Shown piece by piece: positions 19,846-29,711 of a DNA stretch of 64,000 nt (position 1 is its first letter; each line of letters starts with the position of its first letter). The stretch comes from Mucilaginibacter defluvii (GTDB taxonomy: Bacteria; Bacteroidota; Bacteroidia; Sphingobacteriales; Sphingobacteriaceae), in assembly GCF_039543225.1 (NCBI RefSeq), contig NZ_BAABJI010000002.1:1984001-2048000 (forward strand), given 5' to 3'. The notes under the pieces are model-generated. The model saw only the letters and a list, made by a program, of their open reading frames with translations. It was not told the origin of the DNA and did not search any database. Both the position numbers and the translations under genes were made by a program.

Positions 19846-21252
19846 TTAAACACCGCTTATCTTAAGCGTCATTCCGGGTTGTATACGGCCCTTGTTTAAA
19901 CCGTTAAGTTCTTTTATTTTTTCAACTGAGGCTCCTTCAAACTTAGCGGCAATTTCGCTGAGGGTATCGCCACGCTTTACTTTGTAGGTTACAAATTCCT
20001 TTATTTTTTTTGACGACTTTATTGGGGCAGCCTGCTCGGGTGCGGTTAAACGCAACACCTGGCCTGTTACCGCACGGTTACTGCGCAAATTGTTCCATAC
20101 CTTGATATCCTGCACCTCTACGCCATAACGGTCAGCAATGGCGCCTAACGTTTCACCGCGGCGTACTTTATGGCGGGTGGCTTTAACCGGTGAAGCTTCT
20201 GCATCTTCGCCGCCCTCATTAGCTGTATTGCCAGCATAACGTACCTTAACCGGGGCGTTAAAGCCCGCGCCGTTCAGGGCTTCATATAAAGCGGCATAAT
20301 TTTCTTTTGCCGCCTGCGGTATCACCAAACGGCGCGGTGCCTGCGCTGTACCGTTTACAATCTGCTTTTTATAAGCCGGGTTAAGCAGGCAAAGCTCTCT
20401 CATATCCACGTCAAGCACTTTGGCAATACCTTGCAGCGGTACAAACTTGTTAACCATTACAGTATCGGTTTTTATGGAAAAGTTGCAGGCTTGCGGTGTT
20501 ATATTGTGGTGTTTATAATAATTCATTACATAGGCCATGGCAATAAACGCGGGTACGTAGCCACGGGTTTCGGCAGGCAGATACGGGCGTATCGACCAAA
20601 AATCATTAGCCCCTGCTTTCTCAATGGCACGGGTTACCGCGCCCTTGCCGCAATTGTATGAAGCTATAGCAAGCAGCCAGTCGCCAAACTCCTGGTAGGC
20701 ATCGCGCAGATAAGCTGCCGCTGCATAGCTGGCCTGTATAGGGTCTTTACGATCGTCCACATAATTATCCATTGACAAACCGTACAGGCGGGCTGTAGCG
20801 AACATGAACTGCCATGGCCCTGTAGCGCCTACACGCGAAACCGCATTGGGGTTAAGCTCCGACTCTACGATAGAAAGAAATTTCATCTCCTCGGGTACCC
20901 CCATATCACGGAAAGCCTTTTCGTAGATAGGGAAATAGTATTGAGATTTGCCAATTACATCAGCCATACCACCCCTGCGGCGGGTATAGGCATCAATGTA
21001 GCTTTGCACATACTCGTTGTAATCAAGCTGTATATCTTTCTGAACGGAATCGAGGCGGCGTTTAAATATGCTGAACTCCTGGTTGGCGGGCGGGATCACC
21101 TGTGCCGCTATTGGCACAATAATAGTGTCTCGTTGTTGATGATAGCCTGTAGAAGCTATGCTTAAAAATTTATACCTGCCGGAGTCGAGGGAATTAGCTT
21201 TTACAAGCTGTATGGATAAAACGCAGATAAAAAACGTAAATAATCTCTTCAT
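19846..21252 (-). CDS. Membrane-bound lytic transglycosylase (MltD-like) with LysM repeats
   Basis: This 468-residue exported enzyme would cut peptidoglycan glycan strands to give anhydromuramic ends. It begins with a signal peptide (MKRLFTFFICVLSIQLVKA) followed by an SLT domain at ~105-240, with the catalytic Glu in FLSIVESELNP and the typical GATGPWQFM and ASYNCGKGAV motifs. Two LysM peptidoglycan-binding repeats lie at ~365-408 (RRGETLGAIADRYGV) and ~422-466 (KRGDTLSEIAAKFEG). The arrangement matches MltD. It stands alone between maeB and gatA. Confidence 0.93.
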   Translation of the reverse strand: MKRLFTFFICVLSIQLVKANSLDSGRYKFLSIASTGYHQQRDTIIVPIAAQVIPPANQEFSIFKRRLDSVQKDIQLDYNEYVQSYIDAYTRRRGGMADVIGKSQYYFPIYEKAFRDMGVPEEMKFLSIVESELNPNAVSRVGATGPWQFMFATARLYGLSMDNYVDDRKDPIQASYAAAAYLRDAYQEFGDWLLAIASYNCGKGAVTRAIEKAGANDFWSIRPYLPAETRGYVPAFIAMAYVMNYYKHHNITPQACNFSIKTDTVMVNKFVPLQGIAKVLDVDMRELCLLNPAYKKQIVNGTAQAPRRLVIPQAAKENYAALYEALNGAGFNAPVKVRYAGNTANEGGEDAEASPVKATRHKVRRGETLGAIADRYGVEVQDIKVWNNLRSNRAVTGQVLRLTAPEQAAPIKSSKKIKEFVTYKVKRGDTLSEIAAKFEGASVEKIKELNGLNKGRIQPGMTLKISGV

Positions 21253-21318
21253 TCGTTAGGGATTTTTATACGGTTAGTAATGGCGCACAGTTACGCAATT
21301 TACTAAAGTATTAATTTT

Positions 21319-22740
21319 TTATAGCTTGAGGAAATATTCAGCGAAGTTGAATAGCTCCTGCTCTGCAAAATGCTTGGCTAACAATTGTAAACCTAACGGC
21401 AATCCTTTACTATTATTGCCCACGGGTAATGATATCGCCGGTACACCTGCCAGTGAGGCCTGTACTGTAAATATATCAGCCAGGTATGAGCGCACCGGGT
21501 CTGTTTCGCCCTTACCTATCTCAAACGCAGGTTCAGGCGCGGTAGGCACTAATAAAAAGTCGTACTGGTTAAGTATCTCCTCAGTTTTAGTGCGGATAAG
21601 TTTTCGTACTTTTTGTGCCTTGGCATAATAAGCATCGTAATAGCCCGCACTTAGTACAAAGGTACCCAGCATAATGCGGCGTTTTACCTCTTTGCCAAAA
21701 CCTTCGGAGCGTGATTTTTTGTAGGTGGATTGCAAATCAGTGGCTTCCGGACTACGGTAGCCATAGTGCACGCCGTCATAACGCGCCAGGTTTGATGATG
21801 CCTCGGCCGTGGCCAATATATAATAGGTAGGTACCAGGTAATCCAGGTATTCAAAGCTGATGGGCTCAACGGTATGGCCGTCGGCGCGCAGTTTATCGAT
21901 GGTATTTACCAGCGCGGCTTTAACCTCAGTGTCTACTCCCCTGCTTGATACCGCCTCCTGTAGGTATGCTATGCGTTTTTTTGATGAATCGGCAACTACC
22001 GGCGCGGCGTTTACCGCTTTGCGCGACAGTGTGCTGTCATACTCGTCGGCACCGGCCATAATCTCATATAGCAGGGCAGCATCTTCAACCGAACGGGTGA
22101 TAGGCCCCACCTGATCAAACGATGACGCGTACGCGATGATGCCATGACGGGATATACGGCCGTAGGTAGGCTTAAAGCCTATCATGCCACAAAATGAAGC
22201 AGGCTGCCTTACCGAGCCACCCGTATCGGTACCGATAGCGGCATGGCACATGTTAGCCTGCACAGCCACAGCCGAACCGCCTGAAGATCCACCCGAAACA
22301 CGGGTAGTATCGGCAAAGTTATGAACAGGGCCGTAGTATGAATTCTCGTTAGCGGCACCCATGGCAAATTCATCGCAATTGCAACGGCCAATAATTACCG
22401 CATCCTCAGCAAGCAGACGCTTAACTATGGTTGACGAGAAGATAGAAGTAAAATCAGAAAGGATTTTTGAAGAGGCCGAAACCTTATGGCCTTCGTAACA
22501 GATGTTATCTTTTATGGCGATAACCATACCGGCCAACTTGCCTGCTACACCCTGCTTTATACGTTCATCAACCTGTTTGGCCTGCGCAGCGGCTTCATCA
22601 GCAAACACCTCATTAAAGGCGTTAAGGTGCGCGTAAGTTTTAATCTGATCAAGATACCCGGCAACAAGTTTTTCAACTGTTACCCCTCCGCTTTTCAACT
22701 TACTTTTTATTTCAGTTAAAGAGGAATAGAAATTAGCCAT
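21319..22740 (-). CDS. gatA: Glutamyl-tRNA(Gln) amidotransferase subunit A
   Basis: GatA (473 residues) is the amidase subunit that releases ammonia from glutamine to convert Glu-tRNA(Gln) to Gln-tRNA(Gln). The amidase-signature catalytic triad is visible: Lys in MVIAIKDNICYEG, then cis-Ser and Ser in the GGSSGGSA and GTDTGGSVRQPASFCG segments. The length is typical. gatB and gatC are not adjacent, which is usual in this phylum. Confidence 0.95.
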   Translation of the reverse strand: MANFYSSLTEIKSKLKSGGVTVEKLVAGYLDQIKTYAHLNAFNEVFADEAAAQAKQVDERIKQGVAGKLAGMVIAIKDNICYEGHKVSASSKILSDFTSIFSSTIVKRLLAEDAVIIGRCNCDEFAMGAANENSYYGPVHNFADTTRVSGGSSGGSAVAVQANMCHAAIGTDTGGSVRQPASFCGMIGFKPTYGRISRHGIIAYASSFDQVGPITRSVEDAALLYEIMAGADEYDSTLSRKAVNAAPVVADSSKKRIAYLQEAVSSRGVDTEVKAALVNTIDKLRADGHTVEPISFEYLDYLVPTYYILATAEASSNLARYDGVHYGYRSPEATDLQSTYKKSRSEGFGKEVKRRIMLGTFVLSAGYYDAYYAKAQKVRKLIRTKTEEILNQYDFLLVPTAPEPAFEIGKGETDPVRSYLADIFTVQASLAGVPAISLPVGNNSKGLPLGLQLLAKHFAEQELFNFAEYFLKL

Positions 22741-22753
22741 GGGGCTAAAATAA

Positions 22754-22796
22754 AAAACTTATCCGTTGAATATGCAATTATCAACAGATAAGTTTT
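22754..22796 (-). terminator. Hairpin terminator between tatA and gatA
   Basis: AAAACTTATC (22754-22763) pairs with GATAAGTTTT (22787-22796), and an inner GTTGA/TCAAC pair extends the stem after one mismatch. On the minus strand the 3' arm ends in TTTT, as expected for termination after the tatA genes. Confidence 0.65.
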
Positions 22797-22839
22797 AAAT
22801 ACCTTTTCTCGCCATGTGGGCGAACAACTTTAGCAAACG

Positions 22840-23040
22840 TTATGAGTTAGCTTTGGTAGTGTTAGTATGCTCATTGGTATGCGTAGCGGTAACATTGTCA
22901 TCAGATGGATTGTTGCTCGCATCTTTAAACTCCTTAACACCCTTGCCTAAACCTCGCATAAGTTCAGGAATTTTTTTACCCCCGAACAGTAACAAGATCA
23001 CCACAACGATTACAATAATTTCCGGTGTTCCTAATCCCAT
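22840..23040 (-). CDS. tatA: Twin-arginine translocase protein TatA/TatE
   Basis: A 66-residue TatA-family protein: a single N-terminal transmembrane helix (residues ~5-22), the [24 protein letters not shown] hinge and amphipathic helix (here split as [13 protein letters not shown] and [11 protein letters not shown]), and a short polar tail. TatA forms the pore-like part of the Tat export system for folded proteins. A second TatA-type gene lies 40 nt upstream; tatC is not in the window. Confidence 0.92.
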   Translation of the reverse strand: MGLGTPEIIVIVVVILLLFGGKKIPELMRGLGKGVKEFKDASNNPSDDNVTATHTNEHTNTTKANS

Positions 23041-23080
23041 GATCTTTAATTTTTATAGTATGATAAATAATTCTGTGTAA

Positions 23081-23506
23081 TTAACCTTTGTATTCAAACG
23101 TATTGGCCGGCCTGCTAAAATCAGGCGTTTTAACCTCGGGTTGCTCATCCGCGCTGTTATCATCAGCATGGTTGGCAGCAACTTCTGTTTCAGTATCTAC
23201 GTTATTTTCAGGTTTATGGTTGTTAGTAGTTTCAGTTATTTCGGCAACTGTAGTATTTTCTTCGTTGGGCTCGGTAGCAGCAAGTTGTTTTGGTTTTACC
23301 GGCTTATCATCGTCAAAGTTATTGATCTGCTTATTTATCTCTCGCTTCACATCTTCCGATGCATCCTTAAAATCGCGGATGCCCCTGCCCAGGCTTTTGG
23401 CCAGGCCCGGTAATTTATCGCCGCCGAATAAAAGCAGCGCCACAAAAAATATCAGCATCAGTTCGCCCGTACCAATATTCAAAAACAAAAAAACTGAATT
23501 GTGCAT
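23081..23506 (-). CDS. Second TatA/TatB-type protein with long acidic tail
   Basis: A 141-residue Tat-family protein beginning MHNSVF (ATG at 23506; an upstream in-frame TTG is less likely). One N-terminal helix is followed by the family hinge LLLFGGDKLPGLAKSLG and an amphipathic helix, then a ~75-residue tail rich in Glu, Asp, Asn and Thr with no fixed structure expected. The longer tail suggests a TatB-like role, but sequence alone does not separate TatA from TatB in Bacteroidota. It is probably co-transcribed with the smaller TatA downstream. Confidence 0.8.
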   Translation of the reverse strand: MHNSVFLFLNIGTGELMLIFFVALLLFGGDKLPGLAKSLGRGIRDFKDASEDVKREINKQINNFDDDKPVKPKQLAATEPNEENTTVAEITETTNNHKPENNVDTETEVAANHADDNSADEQPEVKTPDFSRPANTFEYKG

Positions 23507-23560
23507 GATATTCAATTAGCGTACAAATATATACAATTACTATCTTATATAATTTCCTAT

Positions 23561-24868
23561 TTAATCAGGCGCAAGCCATATTTTAGGGTTCACCGGAGTT
23601 TGGCCTTTGTATAAATCGAAGTGCAATACCGTTTCGCCGGTAGCACCATCTGTGGCTACAACCCCAACAGCTTGCTTAGTGCTTACCTTTTGACCCTTCG
23701 CCACGCTTACAGAGCGTAAATTAGAATATGCCGTAAAATACTCACCGTGCCTAATAATAACTACATAAGTTCCGCTTATGTTACCTACTGTAGTTACTTC
23801 ACCACTAAACACCGCTCTTGCCGCAGCGCCGCCGGCAGTGCGTATCTCCAAACCGGTGTTCTCGGTTTTAATGCCTTCTATATAATACGTACCAAAGCCC
23901 TGTGTTATTGTGCCGTTGGCTACAGGCCATGGCAAACTTCCGCGGTTACCTAAAAAGTCGTTTGAAAGGCGGGCCGCTTCCGGTGTGGAGTTCAACACCT
24001 CACTATTGCTGGAGCTTTTGGTAATTTCTTTAGGCTTATTGGCTGCAACAGGCGCGGGTTTATTATCCCTTTCGGCTGCCGCTGCACGGGCACGCTCTGC
24101 CGCGGCGCGTTCGCGGGCTTCAGCTTCGGCCTTACGCCTTGCCTCCGCAATTTCCCGGCGAATGGCCGACGATATCTGCCTGTTTATCGCGCTGATCTGC
24201 TTGCTCTTGGTACGCTGCTGCTGTTTAAGGTAACCTTGCTGCTTTGATAATTTACTTACTACTACAGCCTGATCTGAGCGCTGCTTGTCCAGGTTTTGCT
24301 TTTCCCTTTCCTGATCCTGCAGCAACGTGCGTTTTTCTTTTTTGGTACGGTCAAGCTCATTGATCTTGATGCCCAGATCCTTTTGCGTGCCTTGTATTGA
24401 CTCGGCCTGCCTTTGGCGATAGTTACCAAATTGCTGTAAATATTTAAGCCGTTTATAAGCCTGGTTAAAATCATTAGCGGCAAAAACAAACATCAGTTTG
24501 TTGTAGGCGCTTTTATTATGATAAGCAAACAGCACCATGCCGGCGTAATCCTTTTTCAGCTGATCCAGCTGGCCTTGCAGGGTATGTACGGTGTTTGTGT
24601 TTTCTGATATCTGGTTATCCAGGTTGCGCACCTCACTGTTGATCGTTTTGATCTTATCCTCGCGCAGGTTTATTTGTGCCCTCAGGATGTTCAGTTGCTT
24701 AATGGAAACGCTTTTATCCTTCCTTACCTTATCATATTCGCGGTTTAGCTCGGCAAGCTCGTCATTAAGCTTTTCTTTGCGTCGCTTTAGTTCGGCACTG
24801 CTTTGCGCAAACGAATTTACCGCTACACAGGTACTGATAAAGATTAATAATAGTCTGAATAATTTCAT
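23561..24868 (-). CDS. EnvC-like murein hydrolase activator (coiled coil plus degenerate LytM domain)
   Basis: The 435-residue protein has a signal peptide, a long coiled coil rich in Lys, Glu, Gln and Leu (~25-260, with an Arg/Ala/Glu-rich segment RRKAEAEARERAAAERARA), a linker, and a C-terminal LytM/M23 domain (~310-435). In active M23 enzymes zinc is held by HxxxD and HxH motifs. Here the first reads NTGLEI and the second VLHFDL, so several ligands are missing. That is the hallmark of EnvC/NlpD-type activators, which switch on cell-division amidases rather than cut peptidoglycan. It follows a DUF4292 lipoprotein gene by 17 nt, in an order common in Bacteroidota. Confidence 0.88.
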   Translation of the reverse strand: MKLFRLLLIFISTCVAVNSFAQSSAELKRRKEKLNDELAELNREYDKVRKDKSVSIKQLNILRAQINLREDKIKTINSEVRNLDNQISENTNTVHTLQGQLDQLKKDYAGMVLFAYHNKSAYNKLMFVFAANDFNQAYKRLKYLQQFGNYRQRQAESIQGTQKDLGIKINELDRTKKEKRTLLQDQEREKQNLDKQRSDQAVVVSKLSKQQGYLKQQQRTKSKQISAINRQISSAIRREIAEARRKAEAEARERAAAERARAAAAERDNKPAPVAANKPKEITKSSSNSEVLNSTPEAARLSNDFLGNRGSLPWPVANGTITQGFGTYYIEGIKTENTGLEIRTAGGAAARAVFSGEVTTVGNISGTYVVIIRHGEYFTAYSNLRSVSVAKGQKVSTKQAVGVVATDGATGETVLHFDLYKGQTPVNPKIWLAPD

Positions 24869-24885
24869 TAAGCTTATTTAAAGGA

Positions 24886-25683
24886 TCAATCGGCAGCGGG
24901 CGAATACTTGTCAGGAATGCTGAAAGGATAATCGAGCTGCTGGTCAAACTCAACTTTATTGTAACGCAAATTAACCTGTATTTTTTGTTTTTTCACAACA
25001 GATGCGATATCAATTTGCGATGGCACCACTTTATTATCGGCTGTTTGGATGAAAACGTTGTTGGTTACCTGTAACGATTGCTGCAATTGCTCATTAGCCA
25101 AACTGGTTTGCGTTACCCGCATATCAGACCCTAAAACAAGCTTATACACCAACTCACCCAGTTTGCCCGATCCGGTTATGTTATTTGCCGAAGGTTCAAA
25201 TGTAATATCTTCATTAAGGAGTTTTGGTATGGCATTACCCACCAGCAGTGATTGCAGCGTAGTATAATCAATTTGCCTGCTGGCAAACTTATGTATGTAG
25301 CTGAACGGCTTTTTCAGATACACGCCCTGAAACTTGTTCAGCACCTGTATACTATCAGGCGTTATCAATGCACGGGCAACCTCAACGCCTAACAGCGCGG
25401 TTACCGATACCCATATCTTTTTATCGCGATTGATGCGGATGTTGAGGGTTACATCCTGATTGTTACCGTTAATGTTCAGCTGCGTTTTGGCCTTGGCCGA
25501 AAAGGTATTGAAGGTAAGCTGCCTTGAACGGATGGCAGCCAGCCTTGTTTCTACATCACTCGCGGGTTTCACCGTTGCTGTTGCATTACGGTTTACCACC
25601 ACCTGCTTTTTAGACTTACAGCTTGCAAAAACCAGCAAACCAAAGGCTACTACTAATATTTTATTCCACGTATTTTTTTTCAT
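24886..25683 (-). CDS. DUF4292 lipoprotein
   Basis: A 265-residue lipoprotein: the hydrophobic leader ends at the lipobox-like FASC, followed by KSKKQ. The mature part carries the DUF4292 pattern, a LolB/LppX-like all-beta fold that may bind lipid, with segments such as RINRDKKIWVSVTALLGVEVARALIT. The function is not established. It overlaps the end of the TPR gene by 23 nt and precedes the EnvC-like gene, so the three form one envelope-related transcription unit. Confidence 0.8.
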   Translation of the reverse strand: MKKNTWNKILVVAFGLLVFASCKSKKQVVVNRNATATVKPASDVETRLAAIRSRQLTFNTFSAKAKTQLNINGNNQDVTLNIRINRDKKIWVSVTALLGVEVARALITPDSIQVLNKFQGVYLKKPFSYIHKFASRQIDYTTLQSLLVGNAIPKLLNEDITFEPSANNITGSGKLGELVYKLVLGSDMRVTQTSLANEQLQQSLQVTNNVFIQTADNKVVPSQIDIASVVKKQKIQVNLRYNKVEFDQQLDYPFSIPDKYSPAAD

Positions 25684-27391
25684 TGATCTTTCGCTCTAAC
25701 ACTGCCGATCTGCTGCCATTCTGTTTCGCTTTTTTCCAGTTTTGCACAGCAGCTTCGGTATCGCCTAAATAAAACATTATATCGCCATAATGTTCTGTTT
25801 GTGCCGCACTATTATTTTTATCGTGCACCAGCGCCTTCTCTATCCACACCTTTGCCTCGGCATACTTTTTTTGTTTAAACAGTATCCAGGCATAAGTATC
25901 TTCAAACGAGGCGGTATTGGGTTGCAACTCGTTGGCACGCCTGGCCATTTGAGCGGCCTTATCCAACTGTTCTCCTCTTAACGATAAATAGTACGCATAA
26001 TTGTTCAGCGTGTACGCATTATCCGGGTTATAGGTGAGCGATTTGGTATATGCGTCATCCGATGCTTTACTGTTTTTTAATTCGTGAAAGCAATCGCCCA
26101 AAACAGAATATACATAAGCAGCCAGGTTATTATCGTCCGTATTAAGCGCGGCGGCATTTTTTAAATAACTTAACGCTTTAGAGTAATTCTGCTTTTGATA
26201 ATAAGCCGAGCCCAGCAGGTAATTCATCCAGGCTTGGTTAGGGAAGTAGCTCATGGCCTCTTCGCCGTCGCGTATGGCATCATCTAACTTATTTTCTGAT
26301 AGCTCGATACGCACCAACTGTTCAAACGCGGCATAATTATCCTTACTTAATTGGATAGCCTTGCGAAATAATGGCTTGGCATCGGCGTATTTTTCGTTCT
26401 GCACCAGCATATCGGCATAAAGCGCTTGGGCCTTGGCATCGTCAGGATGGGTATTGGCCAATATGCGGCTCAATTCGAGGGCGCTGGCACGGGCGGCAGG
26501 TTCCTGCAGCTTGGGCAGATAACTCAGAATGATCTTGATCTTTTGGTTAACGTCCACATCGGCGCTGGCAAACGCAACTGATAATTGCTTAAAACTGCCG
26601 TCAATATCCTTTTTATCCCGATAAATTTCGGCCAGCGCTAAGTGCAGCATGCCATTGTTAGGGTTAACCTTGGCCGCCTGCTCCAACACCTTAAGCGCCT
26701 TATCGCTAAAACCGTTTGAATTATACAATTCAGCCTGAAGCAGGTAATAACGCAGCTCGTTAGGGTTAGCCGCTATCATGGTATCCAGTTCTGCTGTGGC
26801 CTTATCCAGCTTATTTTGCTTGAGATAGACCTTTTGGCGATTAATCAGCAGGTCATCGGTTAAACCGGTCAATCCTTCCAATTGGTTATACACTGCCAAT
26901 GCGTCGTTGTATTTTTTTAACAGAAAATACGCATTGGCCTTATCAAAATAATAATCGGGCTTTTGATTAATGCGGATCAGCTCGTTATACACGTTCTCCA
27001 GTTTACCCAGGTCATTGGTTTTTTGATAGCTATCAGCCAAGGCGACCCAGTACCATTCGTTTTCGCGGTTAACGGTAACGGCGCGCTCCAGTAATACCTT
27101 TGCATCGCCTTCACGTTTCTGGGTTTTACGCAACGCGGCAAGCTCATACATCGCGGCATCATTCGCCGGGTCTATCTGTAAACAGCGGTTAAACAGATCT
27201 GCCGCAAGGGTAAAGTTCTCGATAGTTTTTTCGCGGATGGCTGAAAAAAAAAGCTGTTTCACCATTATACTGTCTAACGAGGTCATGGGTTTGCCCACAA
27301 CCATTACCACGCCATTAGCCTTTGCCCCTTTTTTACTTTGGGCAATAGCCGCAACGGGCAACAGCAGTATGATAATAAAAAGCTTCTTCAT
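25661..27391 (-). CDS. Exported tetratricopeptide-repeat protein
   Basis: The 576-residue protein starts with a signal peptide (MKKLFIIILLLPVAAIAQ). The rest is a chain of TPR repeats, about 12-14 units, seen in lines such as AEIYRDKKDIDGSFKQL, ALSYLKNAAALNTDDNNLA and YTLNNYAYYLSLRGEQLDKA. TPR arrays are scaffolds for protein contacts; in the periplasm this one could hold envelope-assembly factors, in keeping with its DUF4292 and EnvC-like neighbours. The specific partner is unknown. Confidence 0.85.
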   Translation of the reverse strand: MKKLFIIILLLPVAAIAQSKKGAKANGVVMVVGKPMTSLDSIMVKQLFFSAIREKTIENFTLAADLFNRCLQIDPANDAAMYELAALRKTQKREGDAKVLLERAVTVNRENEWYWVALADSYQKTNDLGKLENVYNELIRINQKPDYYFDKANAYFLLKKYNDALAVYNQLEGLTGLTDDLLINRQKVYLKQNKLDKATAELDTMIAANPNELRYYLLQAELYNSNGFSDKALKVLEQAAKVNPNNGMLHLALAEIYRDKKDIDGSFKQLSVAFASADVDVNQKIKIILSYLPKLQEPAARASALELSRILANTHPDDAKAQALYADMLVQNEKYADAKPLFRKAIQLSKDNYAAFEQLVRIELSENKLDDAIRDGEEAMSYFPNQAWMNYLLGSAYYQKQNYSKALSYLKNAAALNTDDNNLAAYVYSVLGDCFHELKNSKASDDAYTKSLTYNPDNAYTLNNYAYYLSLRGEQLDKAAQMARRANELQPNTASFEDTYAWILFKQKKYAEAKVWIEKALVHDKNNSAAQTEHYGDIMFYLGDTEAAVQNWKKAKQNGSRSAVLERKINEKKYVE

Positions 27392-27401
27392 TGATTATTG
27401 C

Positions 27402-27836
27402 CTAACCTATACCGGTATGCCCATAACCGCCGGTACCGCGGCTTGTTTCATTCAGCAGCTCTACTTCCTGCCATTCTACTTTTTCGTGACGGGCAACCAC
27501 CATCTGGGCTATGCGCTCACCGGCGTTTACCACAAAATCCTGGTTGGACAGGTTTACCAGCAGCACCTTGATCTCGCCGCGATAATCGGCATCAACCGTA
27601 CCAGGAGAGTTTACTATGCTGATGCCATACTTAAACGCCAAACCGCTGCGCGGGCGTATCTGCGCCTCAAAACCTTCGGGCAGCTCAATGTGCAAACCTG
27701 TCGGTATCAGCTGACGCTCTAATGGTTTTAATGTTACAGGCTCCTGCAGGTCGGCACGGAGGTCCATACCGGCGGCATGCAAAGTTTCGTAAGCCGGCAA
27801 CGCGTTGGCCGACTTGTTAATTACTCGTACGATCAT
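27402..27836 (-). CDS. dut: Deoxyuridine 5'-triphosphate nucleotidohydrolase (dUTPase)
   Basis: dUTPase (144 residues, a trimeric enzyme) converts dUTP to dUMP and keeps uracil out of DNA. All five family motifs are present: [36 protein letters not shown] and the C-terminal phosphate-binding [10 protein letters not shown]. The start overlaps the stop of the flippase gene by 4 nt (ATGA), indicating translational coupling. Confidence 0.96.
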   Translation of the reverse strand: MIVRVINKSANALPAYETLHAAGMDLRADLQEPVTLKPLERQLIPTGLHIELPEGFEAQIRPRSGLAFKYGISIVNSPGTVDADYRGEIKVLLVNLSNQDFVVNAGERIAQMVVARHEKVEWQEVELLNETSRGTGGYGHTGIG

Positions 27837-29335
27837 CTCTTAAATATGCTCAATAATTCTTTACGTTCAAAATAAATGGCGGTTGCGCCATAAACAATCA
27901 AAAGGGCGTTACCCACAAAAATGTTACGGCTAAATACCACGAACGACAGGTAAACAATTACCGCCGAAGTTAATATGTAAGCCAGATTTTTTTTGAGGTT
28001 ATACGGGATGGGATAATTTTTTTGCCCCCATACGTAGGATAACACAGCCATCAGCGTATAGGCCAGTAACGATATCCATGCTGAGGCCATGTAGCTGTAT
28101 GATGGAATGAAGATCACATTTAAAACTATGGTTACAATAGCGCCTATACCTGATATGTACAAGCCGTATTTAGTTTGGTCAGACAGTTTATACCATACGG
28201 AAAGGTTCATGTAGATACCCAAACTCAGGTAACCAAACAATAGTATGGGTACTACCCGCAGGCCCGACCAGTACAGATCGCGCTGCACAATGCCTTTCGC
28301 CTTAATAAAATACTTAAGTAGTTCAATATTAGCTATAATGCCGATAAAGATGATACAAATAGCGATCACAAAATAATTCATGATGCGGGCGTATATCTGC
28401 CCCGAATTTTTGTTTTTAGCGCTGCTGAAAAAGAAAGGCTCCGCCCCCAGCCTGAACGCCTGGATAAAGATGTTCAGGAACACTGATATTTTAGCACATG
28501 CCGTGTAAATACCCACCTGTTCGCTGGCTGTATCAATAGGCAGCAGTTTGCCTAACAGCAACTTATCCAGATTCTCATTAATGATGAAAGAAAAGTTGGC
28601 AATTAAAACCGGCCAGCTATAGCTTAACATTTCGCCCAGCATCTGCTTATCAAAACGCAGTTTAAAATTAAGCAGCTCGGGCAGCACCATCAGCACGGTT
28701 ACGCTGCTGGCTACCAGGTTTGAGATGAACACATAACCCAGCCAATGCTGCCGATACCAGCCAGCCATCCAGTTTGCGCCGGGCAAGCCGTTATCAATTA
28801 TAAACGGTATGCCAAAAATCAGGAACAGGTTAAGCCCAACAAATATGAGGATGTTGGCAACCTTTATAAAGCCATACCTACCCGGCCGGCCTTCGCCGCG
28901 TATCTTGGCAAAAGGCACCACACAAATGGCATCAAGCGCCATTACGGTGATGAATAGTTTTATATAAAGCGCGTATTCAGATACCGGAGTTTTATCATCA
29001 ATGGCTATCCATGCCGCCAGGTGGTTTACCCAGGGCAGTGTTACAAACAGCAACACGCCAATCATCAGCAAAATAACCCCGAAGGAGTTATCATACACAC
29101 TTTGTTTTTTTTCGGGATGCTTGTTCAGATACCTGAAATAGGTCGTCTCCATGCCGAAGGCCAGCAGCGGGTTAAGCAGCGTGGTCCAGTTGTACATGGT
29201 ATTTAAAATACCATAGGTACTGGTAGTGAACGTTTTTACGTATACAGGCGTTAAAAAGAACGTGAGTATGCGTGGCAGTATGGTGGTTAAACCATAAACG
29301 GCGGTTTGCCCGGCAAATTTTTTAGCAGTTGACAA
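27833..29335 (-). CDS. Polysaccharide flippase-like membrane protein (MATE/Wzx superfamily)
   Basis: The 500-residue protein has about 12-14 hydrophobic helices spread over its whole length and a characteristic N-terminus ([26 protein letters not shown]). This matches polysaccharide biosynthesis/oligosaccharide flippases that move lipid-linked sugars across the inner membrane. The start codon is TTG; an in-frame stop lies just upstream and the next Met is inside the second helix. It sits between acyP and dut rather than in a polysaccharide cluster, so the substrate cannot be guessed. Confidence 0.88.
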   Translation of the reverse strand: MSTAKKFAGQTAVYGLTTILPRILTFFLTPVYVKTFTTSTYGILNTMYNWTTLLNPLLAFGMETTYFRYLNKHPEKKQSVYDNSFGVILLMIGVLLFVTLPWVNHLAAWIAIDDKTPVSEYALYIKLFITVMALDAICVVPFAKIRGEGRPGRYGFIKVANILIFVGLNLFLIFGIPFIIDNGLPGANWMAGWYRQHWLGYVFISNLVASSVTVLMVLPELLNFKLRFDKQMLGEMLSYSWPVLIANFSFIINENLDKLLLGKLLPIDTASEQVGIYTACAKISVFLNIFIQAFRLGAEPFFFSSAKNKNSGQIYARIMNYFVIAICIIFIGIIANIELLKYFIKAKGIVQRDLYWSGLRVVPILLFGYLSLGIYMNLSVWYKLSDQTKYGLYISGIGAIVTIVLNVIFIPSYSYMASAWISLLAYTLMAVLSYVWGQKNYPIPYNLKKNLAYILTSAVIVYLSFVVFSRNIFVGNALLIVYGATAIYFERKELLSIFKR

Positions 29336-29347
29336 TGACTATGGCTT

Positions 29348-29644
29348 TTAATCCTGCGCCTGCGCGCCCGATTTTTTTACAACCTCAAAATTACGATAGT
29401 TTTTTAATTCACCCTCATGGGTTTCAATGGCGGTAACGGTGGCATCCTCAGGGCCTTCTTTGCACCAGTCAACAAACATATCAAGTGTAAGTGTATCCGC
29501 CTCGGCCTCAATAAAAACACTACCGTCGGGTTGGTTCTTCACAAAGCCCTTAACGCCCAACTGATCGGCCACGGCCTTGGTTGATGCCCTGTAGAAAACA
29601 TGCTGCACTTTACCGCTGACGGTTATATCGAAGTGTTTTTTCAT
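29348..29644 (-). CDS. acyP: Acylphosphatase
   Basis: A small (98-residue) enzyme that hydrolyses acyl phosphates. The phosphate-binding loop with the catalytic Arg (SGKVQHVFYRAS) and the catalytic Asn motif (VKGFVKNQPDGSV) are both intact. It lies 12 nt upstream of the flippase gene in the same direction. Confidence 0.93.
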   Translation of the reverse strand: MKKHFDITVSGKVQHVFYRASTKAVADQLGVKGFVKNQPDGSVFIEAEADTLTLDMFVDWCKEGPEDATVTAIETHEGELKNYRNFEVVKKSGAQAQD

Positions 29645-29711
29645 AGTGTGATGCTATACCCTCGCAAAGGTAATAACAAAGCTTTAAGTAACGGCATTAC
29701 ACATTGAGGAA

